From positions 1-21,501 of the forward strand of contig BTRG01000043.1 in assembly GCA_036986275.1 (NCBI GenBank): a stretch of DNA of 21,501 bases, written 5' to 3'. Each line of letters begins with the position of its first letter. Positions within the stretch are counted from its first letter, which is position 1. The stretch is from BTRG01 sp036986275. GTDB lineage: Bacteria; Pseudomonadota; Gammaproteobacteria; Acidiferrobacterales; SZUA-150. The notes under the pieces are model-generated. The model searched no databases and had not been told where the DNA came from. It saw nothing but the letters and a program-made list of their open reading frames with translations. Positions 1 through 9,099 of the stretch are shown piece after piece. The position numbers and the translations under genes are program-made.

Positions 1-1230
1 GCGCTGGTGTTACGCCTGCCCATGATAGAGGCCAACCCGGACTGGTGTAAGACCACGGCAACGGATGCAAGGAATTTTTATTACAACCGTCAGTATGTAC
101 AACAACTGACACTGGAAGAATTGCAGTTCGTGCTGGCCCATGAGGCCCTGCATTGTGGCCTATCACATTTCGCCCGCCGTCATCATCGCGTCAGGCATCG
201 TTGGGATGTGGCCTGTGATTATGCCATCAATCCCCTGCTGCTCAAGGATGGCCTGAAGGCGCCACCCGGTGCGTTATACCTGCCGGACTATGAAGAGATG
301 ACGGCCGAAGAGATCTATCCAATGATAGATGCCAATACCAAGGACGGGCCCATGGACGATCACCTCTACGATGAAGACGGTGAAGGCGGTCAGGGCAGCA
401 AACCAGCCAACAGTGAAAATGAAACAGATAACAATCCGCCTCCGCAAGGCAATCAAGGTGACACTGATCCTGGTGATGACCGGCACGACCAAGGGGATGT
501 CCCCGCCTCGGCCCCGCGGACAACGGGCAGTGATAACAACAATGGCCCGGAACAGCGGGACAATGGCGCAGCCAAACCGCCGCCTTTAAGCCAGAGCGAG
601 ATCGAACAACTGAGCGTGCAATGGCAGCAACGCCTGGCCGGAGCCGCGCAACAGGCGCAACAGGCCGGCAAGCTGGATGGCAGCATGGCCCGCATCGTGG
701 ATCACCTGCTGCAACCACAATTGCCCTGGCGCATGTTGTTATCACGTTATATGAATCAATCGGCACGCGATGACTACAGTTTTTCGCGTCCGTCCATGCG
801 CCGCGAAGGTGACGCCATCCTGCCCAGCCTGCACAGCTCGCAAATCGAAGTCTCGGTCATCGTCGATTCCAGCGGCTCGATTGGTAAAAGCGAGATGCAT
901 GAGTTCCTGTCCGAGATCAATGCGCTCAAGGGACAGTTACGCGCACGCGTGATCCTGCATGCCTGCGATGATAAGTTGGCCGAAGACGGACCCTGGACCT
1001 ATGAACCGTGGGACACGCTGCAATTGCCCGGCAGCCTGCAAGGTGGCGGTGGCACATCATTCAAACCGGCCTTTGAATGGGCGGCACAACAGGACACCCC
1101 ACCCGATCTGATGCTGTACTTCACCGATGCCGAGGGTGACTTCCCGGAACATGAGCCCGACTTTCCGGTCATCTGGCTGGTCAAGGGCAAGTCCAATGTT
1201 CCGTGGGGCCAGCGCATACAATTGAACTAA
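1..1230 (+). CDS. VWA-like putative metallopeptidase (DUF2201 type), 5' end outside window
   Basis: The reading frame is open at the left edge, so the true start lies upstream; the GTG at 7 is internal. Numbering from that GTG, residues 45-49 are HEALH, an HExxH zinc-peptidase motif in the conserved N-terminal domain of DUF2201 proteins. Residues of about 110-200 are acidic, Gln/Asn/Pro-rich and probably disordered. The C-terminal third is a von Willebrand A domain with an intact metal-binding site: D287-S-S-G-S291, a GGGGTSFKP segment and FTDAEGD. Proteins of this build usually follow a MoxR-type AAA+ ATPase gene, which would lie just left of the window. They are inferred to act with it in metal insertion or complex remodelling, but the substrate is unknown. 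The dsrS-like gene starts 21 bp downstream. Confidence 0.85.
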   Translation, partial: ALVLRLPMIEANPDWCKTTATDARNFYYNRQYVQQLTLEELQFVLAHEALHCGLSHFARRHHRVRHRWDVACDYAINPLLLKDGLKAPPGALYLPDYEEMTAEEIYPMIDANTKDGPMDDHLYDEDGEGGQGSKPANSENETDNNPPPQGNQGDTDPGDDRHDQGDVPASAPRTTGSDNNNGPEQRDNGAAKPPPLSQSEIEQLSVQWQQRLAGAAQQAQQAGKLDGSMARIVDHLLQPQLPWRMLLSRYMNQSARDDYSFSRPSMRREGDAILPSLHSSQIEVSVIVDSSGSIGKSEMHEFLSEINALKGQLRARVILHACDDKLAEDGPWTYEPWDTLQLPGSLQGGGGTSFKPAFEWAAQQDTPPDLMLYFTDAEGDFPEHEPDFPVIWLVKGKSNVPWGQRIQLN

Positions 1231-1251
1231 GTTGTTTTTATCTTAATCGTC

Positions 1252-2373
1252 ATGGAACTCTCGCAACAGGATCAGCTCAGGCTGAACGTCATGCTCGCCA
1301 ACCCTATCGATGCCGTGCGCATCGATGAATCCCGCATGATTTTACATGCCCTGTCCGGTGACAACGAGGCCAGGGTCGAACTCAACCCCAACTGTCGCGA
1401 CGAGATGTATATCAAGCATGTACGTGAGCTACTGTCCGGTCATGCCCTGGGTTCGCCGGGAGGTTATCCCGTCTTTCTCAAGCGCTGGACCCGCATGGGA
1501 CAGGCGCGTACCGACAATCTCGCTGAACTATTGAAGTTAGGCGAACCGGAGGCCGTGACCGCGGTCGCCGGTGCTTCCGGGCTTACCGATGAGCTGGCAC
1601 GCCTGGCCTGGTGGGCCTTGCCCACCTCCGACATCGCCCGATGCATGTTGGAATCTGAGACCATCGCCAGGGGTAGCATGGGTAAAGTGCTAGCCGAACA
1701 TCTGGTCGAGCATCTACCCTTCGAAACCGAACCGTTGGTAATGATAGAAACCGTGCGCCTGGTATTGCAGCCCGGCTTGATCTCAGACAAAACCCGCATG
1801 CAGATTTGGAACAAGGGTAAGCACAAGCGCGCCTACCATATCGGTTTTATGGCAGCGACACCTGATGATCTGCCGGAATCCCATCCAGCACGCGCGGATT
1901 ATGATGCGGTCCGCGCGCAACTGCAGCCATTGATCGAGATTCAGAACAATCCCTATGCCAGATTATTGAAGCGGCTTTTAAGTAAAACCGGGCAGGCCTT
2001 TATCACCACCCAGGAAAGTGTGATGCGCAAGCCGGGAAACCAGGATGATGTCGTCGTCGCACTCAACACCCTGCGCGACTATCTCTCCCCGGCCAGTACG
2101 GGCGATATAGAATGTCAGGATATCGAACAGATTATCACTGAGTGTGAGATATTGATCGAAGCTGATAGCGACCCGGCATTGACGGCCTGTTTGGCGGCAG
2201 TACCCGATCTGAAAAATGAACTGACCGCCATGCTGGTAATGGCCCGTTGTGGCGAAGCCATCGTAACGCCCATCTTCGCACGCACCACGGCCATCGGTAC
2301 CGTCATGCGGCGCAAACTGGAACCGGTGAGCCAGCCGATACGCACCCGACTCAATCAGTTGCTGGGTTTATAA
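1252..2373 (+). CDS. dsrS: DsrS-like conserved cytoplasmic protein
   Basis: This 373-aa protein has no signal peptide or membrane segment. Its N-terminal block (LNVMLANPIDAVRIDES, NPNCRDEMYIKHVREL, GSPGGYPVFLKRWTRMGQ) matches my memory of proteins annotated as DsrS. In Allochromatium vinosum that protein is encoded at the end of the dsr sulfur-oxidation cluster and has no known activity. The rest looks like an alpha-helical repeat fold. No dsrAB, dsrC or other dsr gene is present here; instead it follows the DUF2201/VWA-like gene, so its job may be tied to that MoxR/VWA module rather than directly to sulfur chemistry. Its TAA overlaps the 3' end of the convergent batD gene by 6 bp, with no room for a separate terminator. 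The family assignment is recognition by eye and moderately sure. Confidence 0.6.
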   Translation: MELSQQDQLRLNVMLANPIDAVRIDESRMILHALSGDNEARVELNPNCRDEMYIKHVRELLSGHALGSPGGYPVFLKRWTRMGQARTDNLAELLKLGEPEAVTAVAGASGLTDELARLAWWALPTSDIARCMLESETIARGSMGKVLAEHLVEHLPFETEPLVMIETVRLVLQPGLISDKTRMQIWNKGKHKRAYHIGFMAATPDDLPESHPARADYDAVRAQLQPLIEIQNNPYARLLKRLLSKTGQAFITTQESVMRKPGNQDDVVVALNTLRDYLSPASTGDIECQDIEQIITECEILIEADSDPALTACLAAVPDLKNELTAMLVMARCGEAIVTPIFARTTAIGTVMRRKLEPVSQPIRTRLNQLLGL

Positions 2374-3837
2374 CGCTGGGCCCGCGCCTGTCATATCCAG
2401 CAAGCGATTCTTGATCGTTGATACATCCGGTTCTTGTTTGTAGGACGCGTAACAGGCCTGCTGCAAAAGCGCTACCGCTTCTTTCTCTTTTTCATTTGCC
2501 GCCGTAACATCGGCCCATGCAGTCAAGGTCAACGGTCGCCAACCGAGCACTGCCTGCGCATAATCCAGCAGTGCGGTCTTGATGGCATGCGCATCCGCGG
2601 CCTGTTTAATATTAGAAAGCAACAACCTGTGTGCACGCCATTGATCAATGCGGCGCCATAACCAACGAAACACAAATACCATAAAAGCAAGCGCTACCAG
2701 ACCCACAATACCCTGTAGTGCTCTATGCACCCAAAGGCGTGAGACCTCCAGCCTTGATTGCACTGAGACCGTCCTGAGCCTGCCATCATCAGCACTTACG
2801 TAGGGGATGGTCACAGTCGGTAAAGACAATGTACCTGACTCAATGGGTGTAAAGGGTATTTCTACTATCAGAGTTTGCAGTAATGAATGGTCTGGCGCAG
2901 GCTTCGACCATTGATAAACAGGGGGATAAAACCGGAAGTGTTGATTGTTGACCCGCTGCGTCTTAAGCAAGTCTTTAATTCCTTCCTTGCTGATTCCTGA
3001 CCCGCTAATTCGCAGTTGCCAGTTATACGTTTGCCCCAGCCACATATCGCCTTCAGGCATATTTGCTTCAAGGTTTACCGCCCCCACGGGTATATGCACA
3101 GGGATATAGGCCGGCAGAGGTTTTGCATTTAGCATCAGGGATTGCGGCGGATACTGCAACAACACCCTGCCCTCACGGCGCAAGGTCTGTATCTTGATAA
3201 ATGGGAATTCAAGCCGCAATGTCCCGGCACGCAGGGGTGTGACAGCCCAGCTATAACGCCTGATCGTTACATTACGCCCCTGGCGTTTTTCCACACGCTC
3301 ACGCGATCCCAGGGATCGTGCGTGTATGGCATTGCCGAAGGGCATGCCGGGTTCAGCGCGAACGATGCTTCCGGCATCCTGTACATCCAGATAGACATGA
3401 ACCGATTGCCTTACCCAGGGCCGCCTTAATTCAATACCTGTTGTGATCGCCAACTCATCATCGTTGGAACGGGCTTGCACTGCTACCAGCAGGGGAATTG
3501 TACTGCTGCCCTGTAACGTTAAGGCAGGAATTACCAGCCTTCCGGCACGCAAGGGATAGAGCGCTGCCAACAAAACCTGCTCCCCGGCACCGTTCTGATC
3601 ATGGCGGCGTGTTTCCACGACGACATCCTGTACCAAAAAATTATTGCGCAAGGCATCAAGAGACAAGTCTGCCAGACTGGGTGTAAGGGCCGGATAATGT
3701 ACTTGTAAACTTACCGGCTCACCTAATAGTATTTGTTCTGCCCCTATACTTGCTTGTAAAGTCGTCACAGCCTCAGCAGGCAAGGACCTCATGATTCCAA
3801 TCAACAACAAAAACAGCAGGGTGCTTACGCACTTCAT
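2368..3837 (-). CDS. batD: BatD-like protein, last gene of the moxR/bat operon
   Basis: This 489-aa protein starts with a signal peptide (MKCVSTLLFLLLIGIM, probable cleavage after AEA near residue 23). A long beta-rich periplasmic part follows, then one membrane helix at about residues 373-393 and a basic, helical cytoplasmic tail. That order is typical of BatD (oxygen-tolerance family) proteins. It is thought to work with the BatA/BatB membrane VWA proteins and a MoxR ATPase in envelope stress tolerance; the biochemical role is unknown. Its ATG overlaps the stop of the preceding gene in an ATGA arrangement, so it is translationally coupled. Its stop lies inside the end of the convergent dsrS-like gene. 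Confidence 0.85.
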   Translation of the reverse strand: MKCVSTLLFLLLIGIMRSLPAEAVTTLQASIGAEQILLGEPVSLQVHYPALTPSLADLSLDALRNNFLVQDVVVETRRHDQNGAGEQVLLAALYPLRAGRLVIPALTLQGSSTIPLLVAVQARSNDDELAITTGIELRRPWVRQSVHVYLDVQDAGSIVRAEPGMPFGNAIHARSLGSRERVEKRQGRNVTIRRYSWAVTPLRAGTLRLEFPFIKIQTLRREGRVLLQYPPQSLMLNAKPLPAYIPVHIPVGAVNLEANMPEGDMWLGQTYNWQLRISGSGISKEGIKDLLKTQRVNNQHFRFYPPVYQWSKPAPDHSLLQTLIVEIPFTPIESGTLSLPTVTIPYVSADDGRLRTVSVQSRLEVSRLWVHRALQGIVGLVALAFMVFVFRWLWRRIDQWRAHRLLLSNIKQAADAHAIKTALLDYAQAVLGWRPLTLTAWADVTAANEKEKEAVALLQQACYASYKQEPDVSTIKNRLLDMTGAGPAL

Positions 3838-5522
3838 GGAGCGGGTTCCCTAAGCACTGCCTCGCGCTCAAACAAGGCGCGTAAACCCGATGCAGGCTGA
3901 TCTTCGATCAACTCCAGCTTTTTAAGTGCCGCGCGGGCCTCGGTCTTGCGCCCGAAACGCAAGGAAAATAAGCTACCACTTCCCCGGTAATCGGCTTGTG
4001 CCAGGGCCTCGCCACGCGCCACACGTTGCCCGGCCTCGGTGCCAACACTATTCGTGGCACCATCCTCAAGATCAGAAAAGATAAATTCAGGCTCTCCTTT
4101 TTCGTCCCGTTGCTGGGCCGGACCATCGCCTGTGCTCAAACCGGGTCGCATCCCTTGTCTATTGCTATCCTCTGGCACTGCCAGGTGGCGACTGGCCTGC
4201 CAAAGATTATGACGTGTGGCCTTATCATCGGGTCGATAGTCCAGTGAACCGTAGTAGGACTGTGCCGCCAGGGCGTAACGCTGCTGCCGATAATAGGCAT
4301 TGCCCAGATTGAACAAGGCATCGGCGCGCTCATTGTCATGACTGGCAAACAATGCGACCCGCTGAAAAAGCTTCTGCGCCTGAACGTAGCGGCCCCGTTG
4401 ATAGGCCGATGCACCTTCGCCCAATCGTGCTTTGACAGTTGGAGCACGGGAAAATAATTCCTGGGCCCGCGCATACTCACCCCGAGCATAGGCCGCATAG
4501 GCCTGGCCTAATGTCTCCTGTGCCAGACCCTGTAGCGGGTTTAACAACAACAGTAAGGCAACCGGTACCAATGTCATCCAACGCGCTGTCAGCCATTGCC
4601 ACATAACCGGTAAGGCCCACAACAATAAGGCCGGCACCAGAAACCAGGCAAAGACAGGCTGTTCCAGCCGGCGCGCGCCCTGAGAAACCGCTTGACTCGG
4701 TAACGGTGCAATCAACTCTTCGTAAACCTGCTCCCAGGCTACAGGGCCTTGTCGCGGCGATAACCACCTCCCTTTGGCGTCATGCGTAAAGTCTTTTAAC
4801 CCATCATGATCATTTGTATTCAGCGGCATCACTGCCAGCACGATATCATTGCCTGCCAGTGATTCGGTCATTCTTGATATCGAGGTTGTTGGTGGCGGCG
4901 GCGACTGCGCCAGCAGCAGCACGACCCTGGATGTTGCCTTGTCATGCAATAAAGTTTGCTGGGCCAGATACAACGCATCGGCCAGTGCCGTGGCCTGGCC
5001 CCTGGCGCTAACCTCAGCAGTAAACTGGTAATAAAACGGTAGCAAAGAATAATCATGACTGGGGGATAACAGCAAATCGGCTCTGGTAGTGTAGGAGACT
5101 AACCCCATGCGTTCACCCTGGAATGCCGCTGTAAAGTCATGCAAGGCGCGGCGCACGGTCTCCCATGCCGGTGGCCGACCTGCCGTGGTCTTCACATCAA
5201 TATTCGCCGCATCCACAATGACCATGATCTCCACATCGCTTCGTGCAACATGCGAACCTTCCACTATTGCCGAGGTTTGCACACGATAGGGCCCGGCCGC
5301 CGCCGCGGCCATTAACCACCAAAAAGCGGCGAGCAACAGCCACTGGCCAGTACCCAGTACGCGACCCGGTGTGCGCAAGGCCCAGGGCCGCAACGCAGCC
5401 TCGGCATAATCATAGACACGGTGTTGACGTAATACACCCAATGCCAAACTGATAAAGGGCAACAATACCAAAAGACCCGCCCCGGGGGTCTTCCATTGCA
5501 GAGATGCCAGCCAGGCCGTCAT
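3834..5522 (-). CDS. BatB-BatC fusion: membrane VWA domain plus TPR region
   Basis: This 562-aa protein joins two Bat functions. Residues of about 12-31 and 60-77 are membrane helices, followed by a VWA-like domain at about 95-275. Hydrophobic segments at about 289-306 and 313-333 lead into a TPR region at about 334-440, with repeats around EYARAQELF, YVQAQKLF and FNLGNAYYRQQRYALAAQ. The C-terminal tail is charged. In separate-gene bat operons the first half is BatB and the second half BatC. The VWA metal site is degenerate: the expected DxSxS reads D104-A-A-N-I108, so both serines are missing and metal-dependent ligand binding is doubtful. BatA next door keeps an intact site. The start overlaps the batA stop (ATGA). 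Confidence 0.82.
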   Translation of the reverse strand: MTAWLASLQWKTPGAGLLVLLPFISLALGVLRQHRVYDYAEAALRPWALRTPGRVLGTGQWLLLAAFWWLMAAAAAGPYRVQTSAIVEGSHVARSDVEIMVIVDAANIDVKTTAGRPPAWETVRRALHDFTAAFQGERMGLVSYTTRADLLLSPSHDYSLLPFYYQFTAEVSARGQATALADALYLAQQTLLHDKATSRVVLLLAQSPPPPTTSISRMTESLAGNDIVLAVMPLNTNDHDGLKDFTHDAKGRWLSPRQGPVAWEQVYEELIAPLPSQAVSQGARRLEQPVFAWFLVPALLLWALPVMWQWLTARWMTLVPVALLLLLNPLQGLAQETLGQAYAAYARGEYARAQELFSRAPTVKARLGEGASAYQRGRYVQAQKLFQRVALFASHDNERADALFNLGNAYYRQQRYALAAQSYYGSLDYRPDDKATRHNLWQASRHLAVPEDSNRQGMRPGLSTGDGPAQQRDEKGEPEFIFSDLEDGATNSVGTEAGQRVARGEALAQADYRGSGSLFSLRFGRKTEARAALKKLELIEDQPASGLRALFEREAVLREPAP

Positions 5523-6508
5523 AACATCTGTTCCTTGCGGGTCTCACGCAGCACTTGCGCCAGCAGCAACATAAACACACCTGACCACAGGGGCCAGACA
5601 TACCACTCGCGCACGTCACGGGCCACCGGCGGTGGCGTGACGGTCTTTTCCAGGCGATCCACATCACGGATCACGGCTTCCAACGCCGCGGTATCCCCTG
5701 CCCGGTAATAATGACCACCGGTTTGTTCCGCCAGCTCTCTCAGGGTGGGTTCCTCTTTGCCCTCTACAGTCCTGGGCCTTTGTTCCACGGTGCCGGTGAC
5801 AGCCACCGTATAGAGGGGCACTTGCAGTTCTTTTGCCAATGCCAATGCCTCGCGGGGACGCACCTGGCCCCGCTCACTCTCACCATCGGTAAACAACATC
5901 ACAATAGGACGCGGGCCACGGCCTTCGTGTATCTGCTTTAAGGCCAGCGCCAGGGCATCACCTATGGCCGTGCCGGCATCGGCAATGCCCACCTGCACAC
6001 GGGACAACATGGACGTCACCAACTGACGATCATCAGTGATAGGAACAAAAGTAAAGGCATTACCGGCAAAGGCGACGATGCCAAAATGGCTGCCATGACG
6101 TGCGCGCACGAATCGTGTCACCACTCCCTTCAACACTTCCAGGCGGGTGATCGGCTGCCCATCCAGCAGGAAGTCATCGATATTCATGCTGGCCGAGGCA
6201 TCCACCACCAACACCACACGCTGCCCCACGGGCTCCCGCGGCAACCAGTCGCCCAGTGATTGCGGCCGCGCCACGGCCAACACCAGCAAGCTGATGCCCA
6301 GCGCCTGCACCCATTGCCAGATGCGGTGTTTATTGGCTGGCGTACCCGGGGTGCGTGGCGGCGCCGGGTGTACCAGCACGACATCGTTACGTGCGGCCGA
6401 GGCATCACGCATGGAGAATGCGATCACCCACGGTAAGGGCAACAACAACAGCCATCCTGGCACTGCCCAGAAGATATGTGCGAGTTCCGCGATTGTGATA
6501 TCAATCAC
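5519..6508 (-). CDS. batA: BatA-like membrane VWA protein
   Basis: This 329-aa protein has membrane helices at about residues 12-32 and 67-81, a VWA domain with intact metal site D103-A-S-A-S107 and a later FTDGESERG segment, and a C-terminal membrane helix near residues 300-320. That is the standard BatA layout with the VWA domain on the periplasmic side. I chose GTG at 6508 because it overlaps the stop of the DUF4381 gene by 8 bp, as other junctions in this operon do. The frame can be read up to 6604, but that extension is Cys- and Arg-rich, lies inside the upstream gene and has no membrane-protein character. It is co-transcribed with DUF4381 upstream and batB-batC downstream. Confidence 0.87.
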   Translation of the reverse strand: MIDITIAELAHIFWAVPGWLLLLPLPWVIAFSMRDASAARNDVVLVHPAPPRTPGTPANKHRIWQWVQALGISLLVLAVARPQSLGDWLPREPVGQRVVLVVDASASMNIDDFLLDGQPITRLEVLKGVVTRFVRARHGSHFGIVAFAGNAFTFVPITDDRQLVTSMLSRVQVGIADAGTAIGDALALALKQIHEGRGPRPIVMLFTDGESERGQVRPREALALAKELQVPLYTVAVTGTVEQRPRTVEGKEEPTLRELAEQTGGHYYRAGDTAALEAVIRDVDRLEKTVTPPPVARDVREWYVWPLWSGVFMLLLAQVLRETRKEQML

Positions 6509-6923
6509 GGTAACACCACCATGACGCCTGCCGCAGCAAGCGTTGAACGTCTGCCGCGGCAGGCAAACGGACCTGAAAGCGTGCACGGTCCAGTGTCTGG
6601 ACAAACACTGCCCAATCCATTCTTTGTTGTGCTGTACAACGACGTGGTGGACGCTGACTATCCAGGTGTAACTGTTTGATCCCTGTTTTTAACACTGCCG
6701 CCAGTTGGTGGCTGACCGTACGAACACTTGCAATATCCTTATTCAACGTCTTTCGTAATTGCCGCAGGCACCAAAGACTCCACAGCGCACGGCCCTGCCA
6801 GAAGGCGTAATACATCAACACCATGAACAAAAATATCAGCGCCGTGGTGATGAACACCGACAACGGTCCCGGTAGCTCGGGGGCGGCCGGCATGCGCAAC
6901 ACGATGTCCCTGATCTCATTCAT
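6501..6923 (-). CDS. DUF4381-type small membrane protein of the bat operon
   Basis: This 140-aa protein starts with MNEIRDIVLR and has a Pro-rich stretch (MPAAPELPGP), then one membrane helix at about residues 22-41 and a basic cytoplasmic domain. The 'short N-terminus with Pro patch, one helix, 100-residue tail' build and its place between the DUF58 and batA genes are typical of the DUF4381 family. I chose ATG at 6923 because it overlaps the DUF58 stop by 8 bp (ATGAATGA). The frame is open up to 7100, but that part is the shadow of the DUF58 gene. Its function is unknown; it is presumably a structural partner of BatA. Confidence 0.8.
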   Translation of the reverse strand: MNEIRDIVLRMPAAPELPGPLSVFITTALIFLFMVLMYYAFWQGRALWSLWCLRQLRKTLNKDIASVRTVSHQLAAVLKTGIKQLHLDSQRPPRRCTAQQRMDWAVFVQTLDRARFQVRLPAAADVQRLLRQASWWCYRD

Positions 6924-7932
6924 GATGCAGCAGGTTCCGGGAAACAAAGGCCCAGGCATCCTCTTCCGTGCTGCACTGATGCAGGCGCACACCGGATTGT
7001 TCCAGCAGGGTGGCAATTGTTTGCAACCATTCACGCGCGGCCTGATCGAAGCGACGGCGTTGTTCTGGATCGCTGCCGTCGGCAACATGCATATCGCCAT
7101 TGACGACGTCCAGCCAGCGCACTAACCCAACCCTCGGCAGGCGTGTCTCGGCAACATCAAGAATTTGCACTACGCTCACCTCCCGGCTGGAAGCCAGGCG
7201 GGCGAACAAAGCCAGGTGTTGGGACTTGATAAAGCGGCCATCGGTAAGCAACACCATGCGTGCGCCCGTAGGCGCCAGCAACTCAATGTCCGCCAGTGAA
7301 GCGTTGACTGCCTCAAGATAATCCACCGAGTCGTCGCGAGGTGGCGCCGGTCGGTTAAGGTGATCGATAACAGTTTGTATGGCCGCCTGCCCACTCTGAG
7401 GCCTCAGGGTCTCGCCCCCGGAATCCAGCAATGTCAGGCCTACGGCCTCATTCATGAGGTGCGCATCCAATGTCATGAGCATGGCCATGCGTGCGGCCTG
7501 CGCGACCTTAAGCCGTCCACGCGTGGCAAAACGCATAGTGGCGCCACGATCGACGACCAGGTGCAACACCGACTGGCGCTCCTGGCGGTATACCTTTATA
7601 TAGGGTTTCCCCGTTCTCGCCGTTGCGCGCCAGTCCATGTGCCGCAAGTCATCACCCGGCATATAGGAACGGGCTTCCTCGAAGTCACTGCCGCGCCCGA
7701 CAAAGGGGGATAGCTGTTCACCCGGCTGCGGCTGCATGGCGTGGCGTCGACCGACTGCATGCATGGCCTGTACCTGGTGTAACAAGGTCAGCAATTCCTC
7801 ATCACTGACCAATGCCCGGCCCGTCACCGATGACTGCAGCCAGGCCTGCGCGCGAGTGTTCACCAGCCAGTGCCAGGCCTGTATGGCAACTCTATGCACA
7901 TGTTTGCGCAAGTGTGTTCTGGTGATGGGCAT
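6916..7932 (-). CDS. DUF58 domain protein, MoxR partner
   Basis: This 338-aa cytoplasmic protein carries the DUF58 hallmark at residues 88-120: RSYMPGDDLRHMDWRA, then TGKPYIKVYRQERQ. A VWA-like fold follows from about residue 122, where the metal site is the loose LVVDRGATMRF. DUF58 proteins are regularly encoded next to MoxR ATPases and are thought to be their adaptor or substrate-binding partners. The gene starts 11 bp after the moxR stop, and its own stop overlaps the DUF4381 start. There is no signal peptide. Confidence 0.9.
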   Translation of the reverse strand: MPITRTHLRKHVHRVAIQAWHWLVNTRAQAWLQSSVTGRALVSDEELLTLLHQVQAMHAVGRRHAMQPQPGEQLSPFVGRGSDFEEARSYMPGDDLRHMDWRATARTGKPYIKVYRQERQSVLHLVVDRGATMRFATRGRLKVAQAARMAMLMTLDAHLMNEAVGLTLLDSGGETLRPQSGQAAIQTVIDHLNRPAPPRDDSVDYLEAVNASLADIELLAPTGARMVLLTDGRFIKSQHLALFARLASSREVSVVQILDVAETRLPRVGLVRWLDVVNGDMHVADGSDPEQRRRFDQAAREWLQTIATLLEQSGVRLHQCSTEEDAWAFVSRNLLHHE

Positions 7933-7943
7933 GCCTATGCCGT

Positions 7944-8906
7944 TCAGGGAATGGGCACAGCCTTAAGCAACTGCGCCAACAATTCATTGCGATCGGTCTT
8001 CTTCATCAGGCCCGCCATACTCAACACCAGTCTGTGGCGCAAGCAATCCGGCGCCACGGCAAGGATGTCATCGGGAATCACATAATCGCGTCCCTGTAGA
8101 TAGGCCTCGGCGGTAGCGACCTGCGCTATCGCCAGGGAAGCACGCGGTGAGGCACCGACCTCAATCACATCGGCATAATCCGGTAACCACTTCTCCAATG
8201 CGCGCGTCGCGCCGACCAGCGCAACAATGTATTGTTCCAGCTCAGGCGCGATATGGACGGCGACGACTTCCTTACGTGCAGCCAATATGGTGTCGACGGT
8301 TACCAGTGGTTCGGCCGCTGCATTGTTCCCCGATAGCAGGCGCGCCCTGTCGCGACGCATGATCTCAAGCTCTTCGTCGGCGGTCGGGTATTGCAACTCG
8401 ACGTGCATCAGAAAACGATCCAGCTGCGCCTCGGGCAAGGGATAGGTGCCAGCCTGCTCAAGCGGATTCTGTGTCGCCATGACCATAAACAAGGGTGGCA
8501 AGGGATGAGAGGTTCCGCCCACCGTGACCTGCTGTTCCTGCATGGCCTCCAGCAAGGCCGATTGCACCTTGGCCGGGGCGCGATTGATCTCATCGGCCAG
8601 CACGATTTCATGGAACAAGGGTCCGGCCCTGAATTCAAAGCCATGGCTGACCGGGTTGTAGATTTCCGTGCCGGTCAAATCCCCGGGCAACAGATCGGGC
8701 GTGAACTGTATACGCTGAAAGCCGGCATGCACCCCGGAGGCAAGGGTCTTAATAGACAGGGTCTTGGCCAGGCCCGGCAGGCCCTCGACCAGCACATGCC
8801 CCCCCGTCAACAGGCTGACAATGAGCCGGTCCAGCAGTCGATGTTGGCCGACGATAACGCCTTCGAGATAGTGTCGAAGCTCAAGAATACGTGCTTGTTG
8901 CTCCAT
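7944..8906 (-). CDS. moxR: MoxR-family AAA+ ATPase
   Basis: This 320-aa ATPase has Walker A GLPGLAKT (residues 42-49), Walker B IVLADE (101-106), a sensor-1 region MATQNP (143-148) and the MoxR signature EAQLDRF near 159-165, then a helical lid. The frame is open to 9119, but I take ATG at 8906: an AAGGGGA Shine-Dalgarno sits just upstream, and the family N-terminus (helix before VIVGQHRLLDRLIVSLL) begins there. MoxR proteins act as ATP-driven chaperones for VWA-containing complexes, here the DUF58 and Bat proteins downstream. It is the first gene of the six-gene minus-strand operon. Confidence 0.93.
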   Translation of the reverse strand: MEQQARILELRHYLEGVIVGQHRLLDRLIVSLLTGGHVLVEGLPGLAKTLSIKTLASGVHAGFQRIQFTPDLLPGDLTGTEIYNPVSHGFEFRAGPLFHEIVLADEINRAPAKVQSALLEAMQEQQVTVGGTSHPLPPLFMVMATQNPLEQAGTYPLPEAQLDRFLMHVELQYPTADEELEIMRRDRARLLSGNNAAAEPLVTVDTILAARKEVVAVHIAPELEQYIVALVGATRALEKWLPDYADVIEVGASPRASLAIAQVATAEAYLQGRDYVIPDDILAVAPDCLRHRLVLSMAGLMKKTDRNELLAQLLKAVPIP

Positions 8907-9063
8907 GATGTCCCCTTGTTTTTCTATATCGGCCACCTTATCCCAAGGTGCGCGGCAATACGATGTTTGTTGTGGTCCCCATGAAGACGCCGACGGGAGC
9001 GTTGTTATTCCTGACTGGCCACACCCACGTGGCCCTAGCAGGCTGTTGAAAAAACCTTCGTCA

Positions 9064-9081
9064 CTCCGGCGAAGGCCGGAG
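9064..9081. repeat. Short palindromic intergenic repeat
   Basis: A perfect 7-bp stem, CTCCGGC / GCCGGAG, with a GAAG loop, lies within the context TTCGTCACTCCGGCGAAGG. This is close to the dispersed 'CGTCATTCCGGCGAAGGCCGG'-type intergenic element found in many proteobacterial genomes. Only one copy is visible in this window. Confidence 0.6.
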
Positions 9082-9099
9082 TCCAGAAAAGTAGTTTTT

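Noticed and set aside
242..766. 174-aa minus-strand frame in the first gene
   Set aside because: Cys/His/Arg-rich shadow of the Gln/Asn/Pro-rich linker of the VWA-like protein.
6509..6604. Longer N-terminus for BatA
   Set aside because: The extension lies inside the DUF4381 gene and is Cys/Arg-rich; the GTG at 6508 fits the coupling pattern of the operon.
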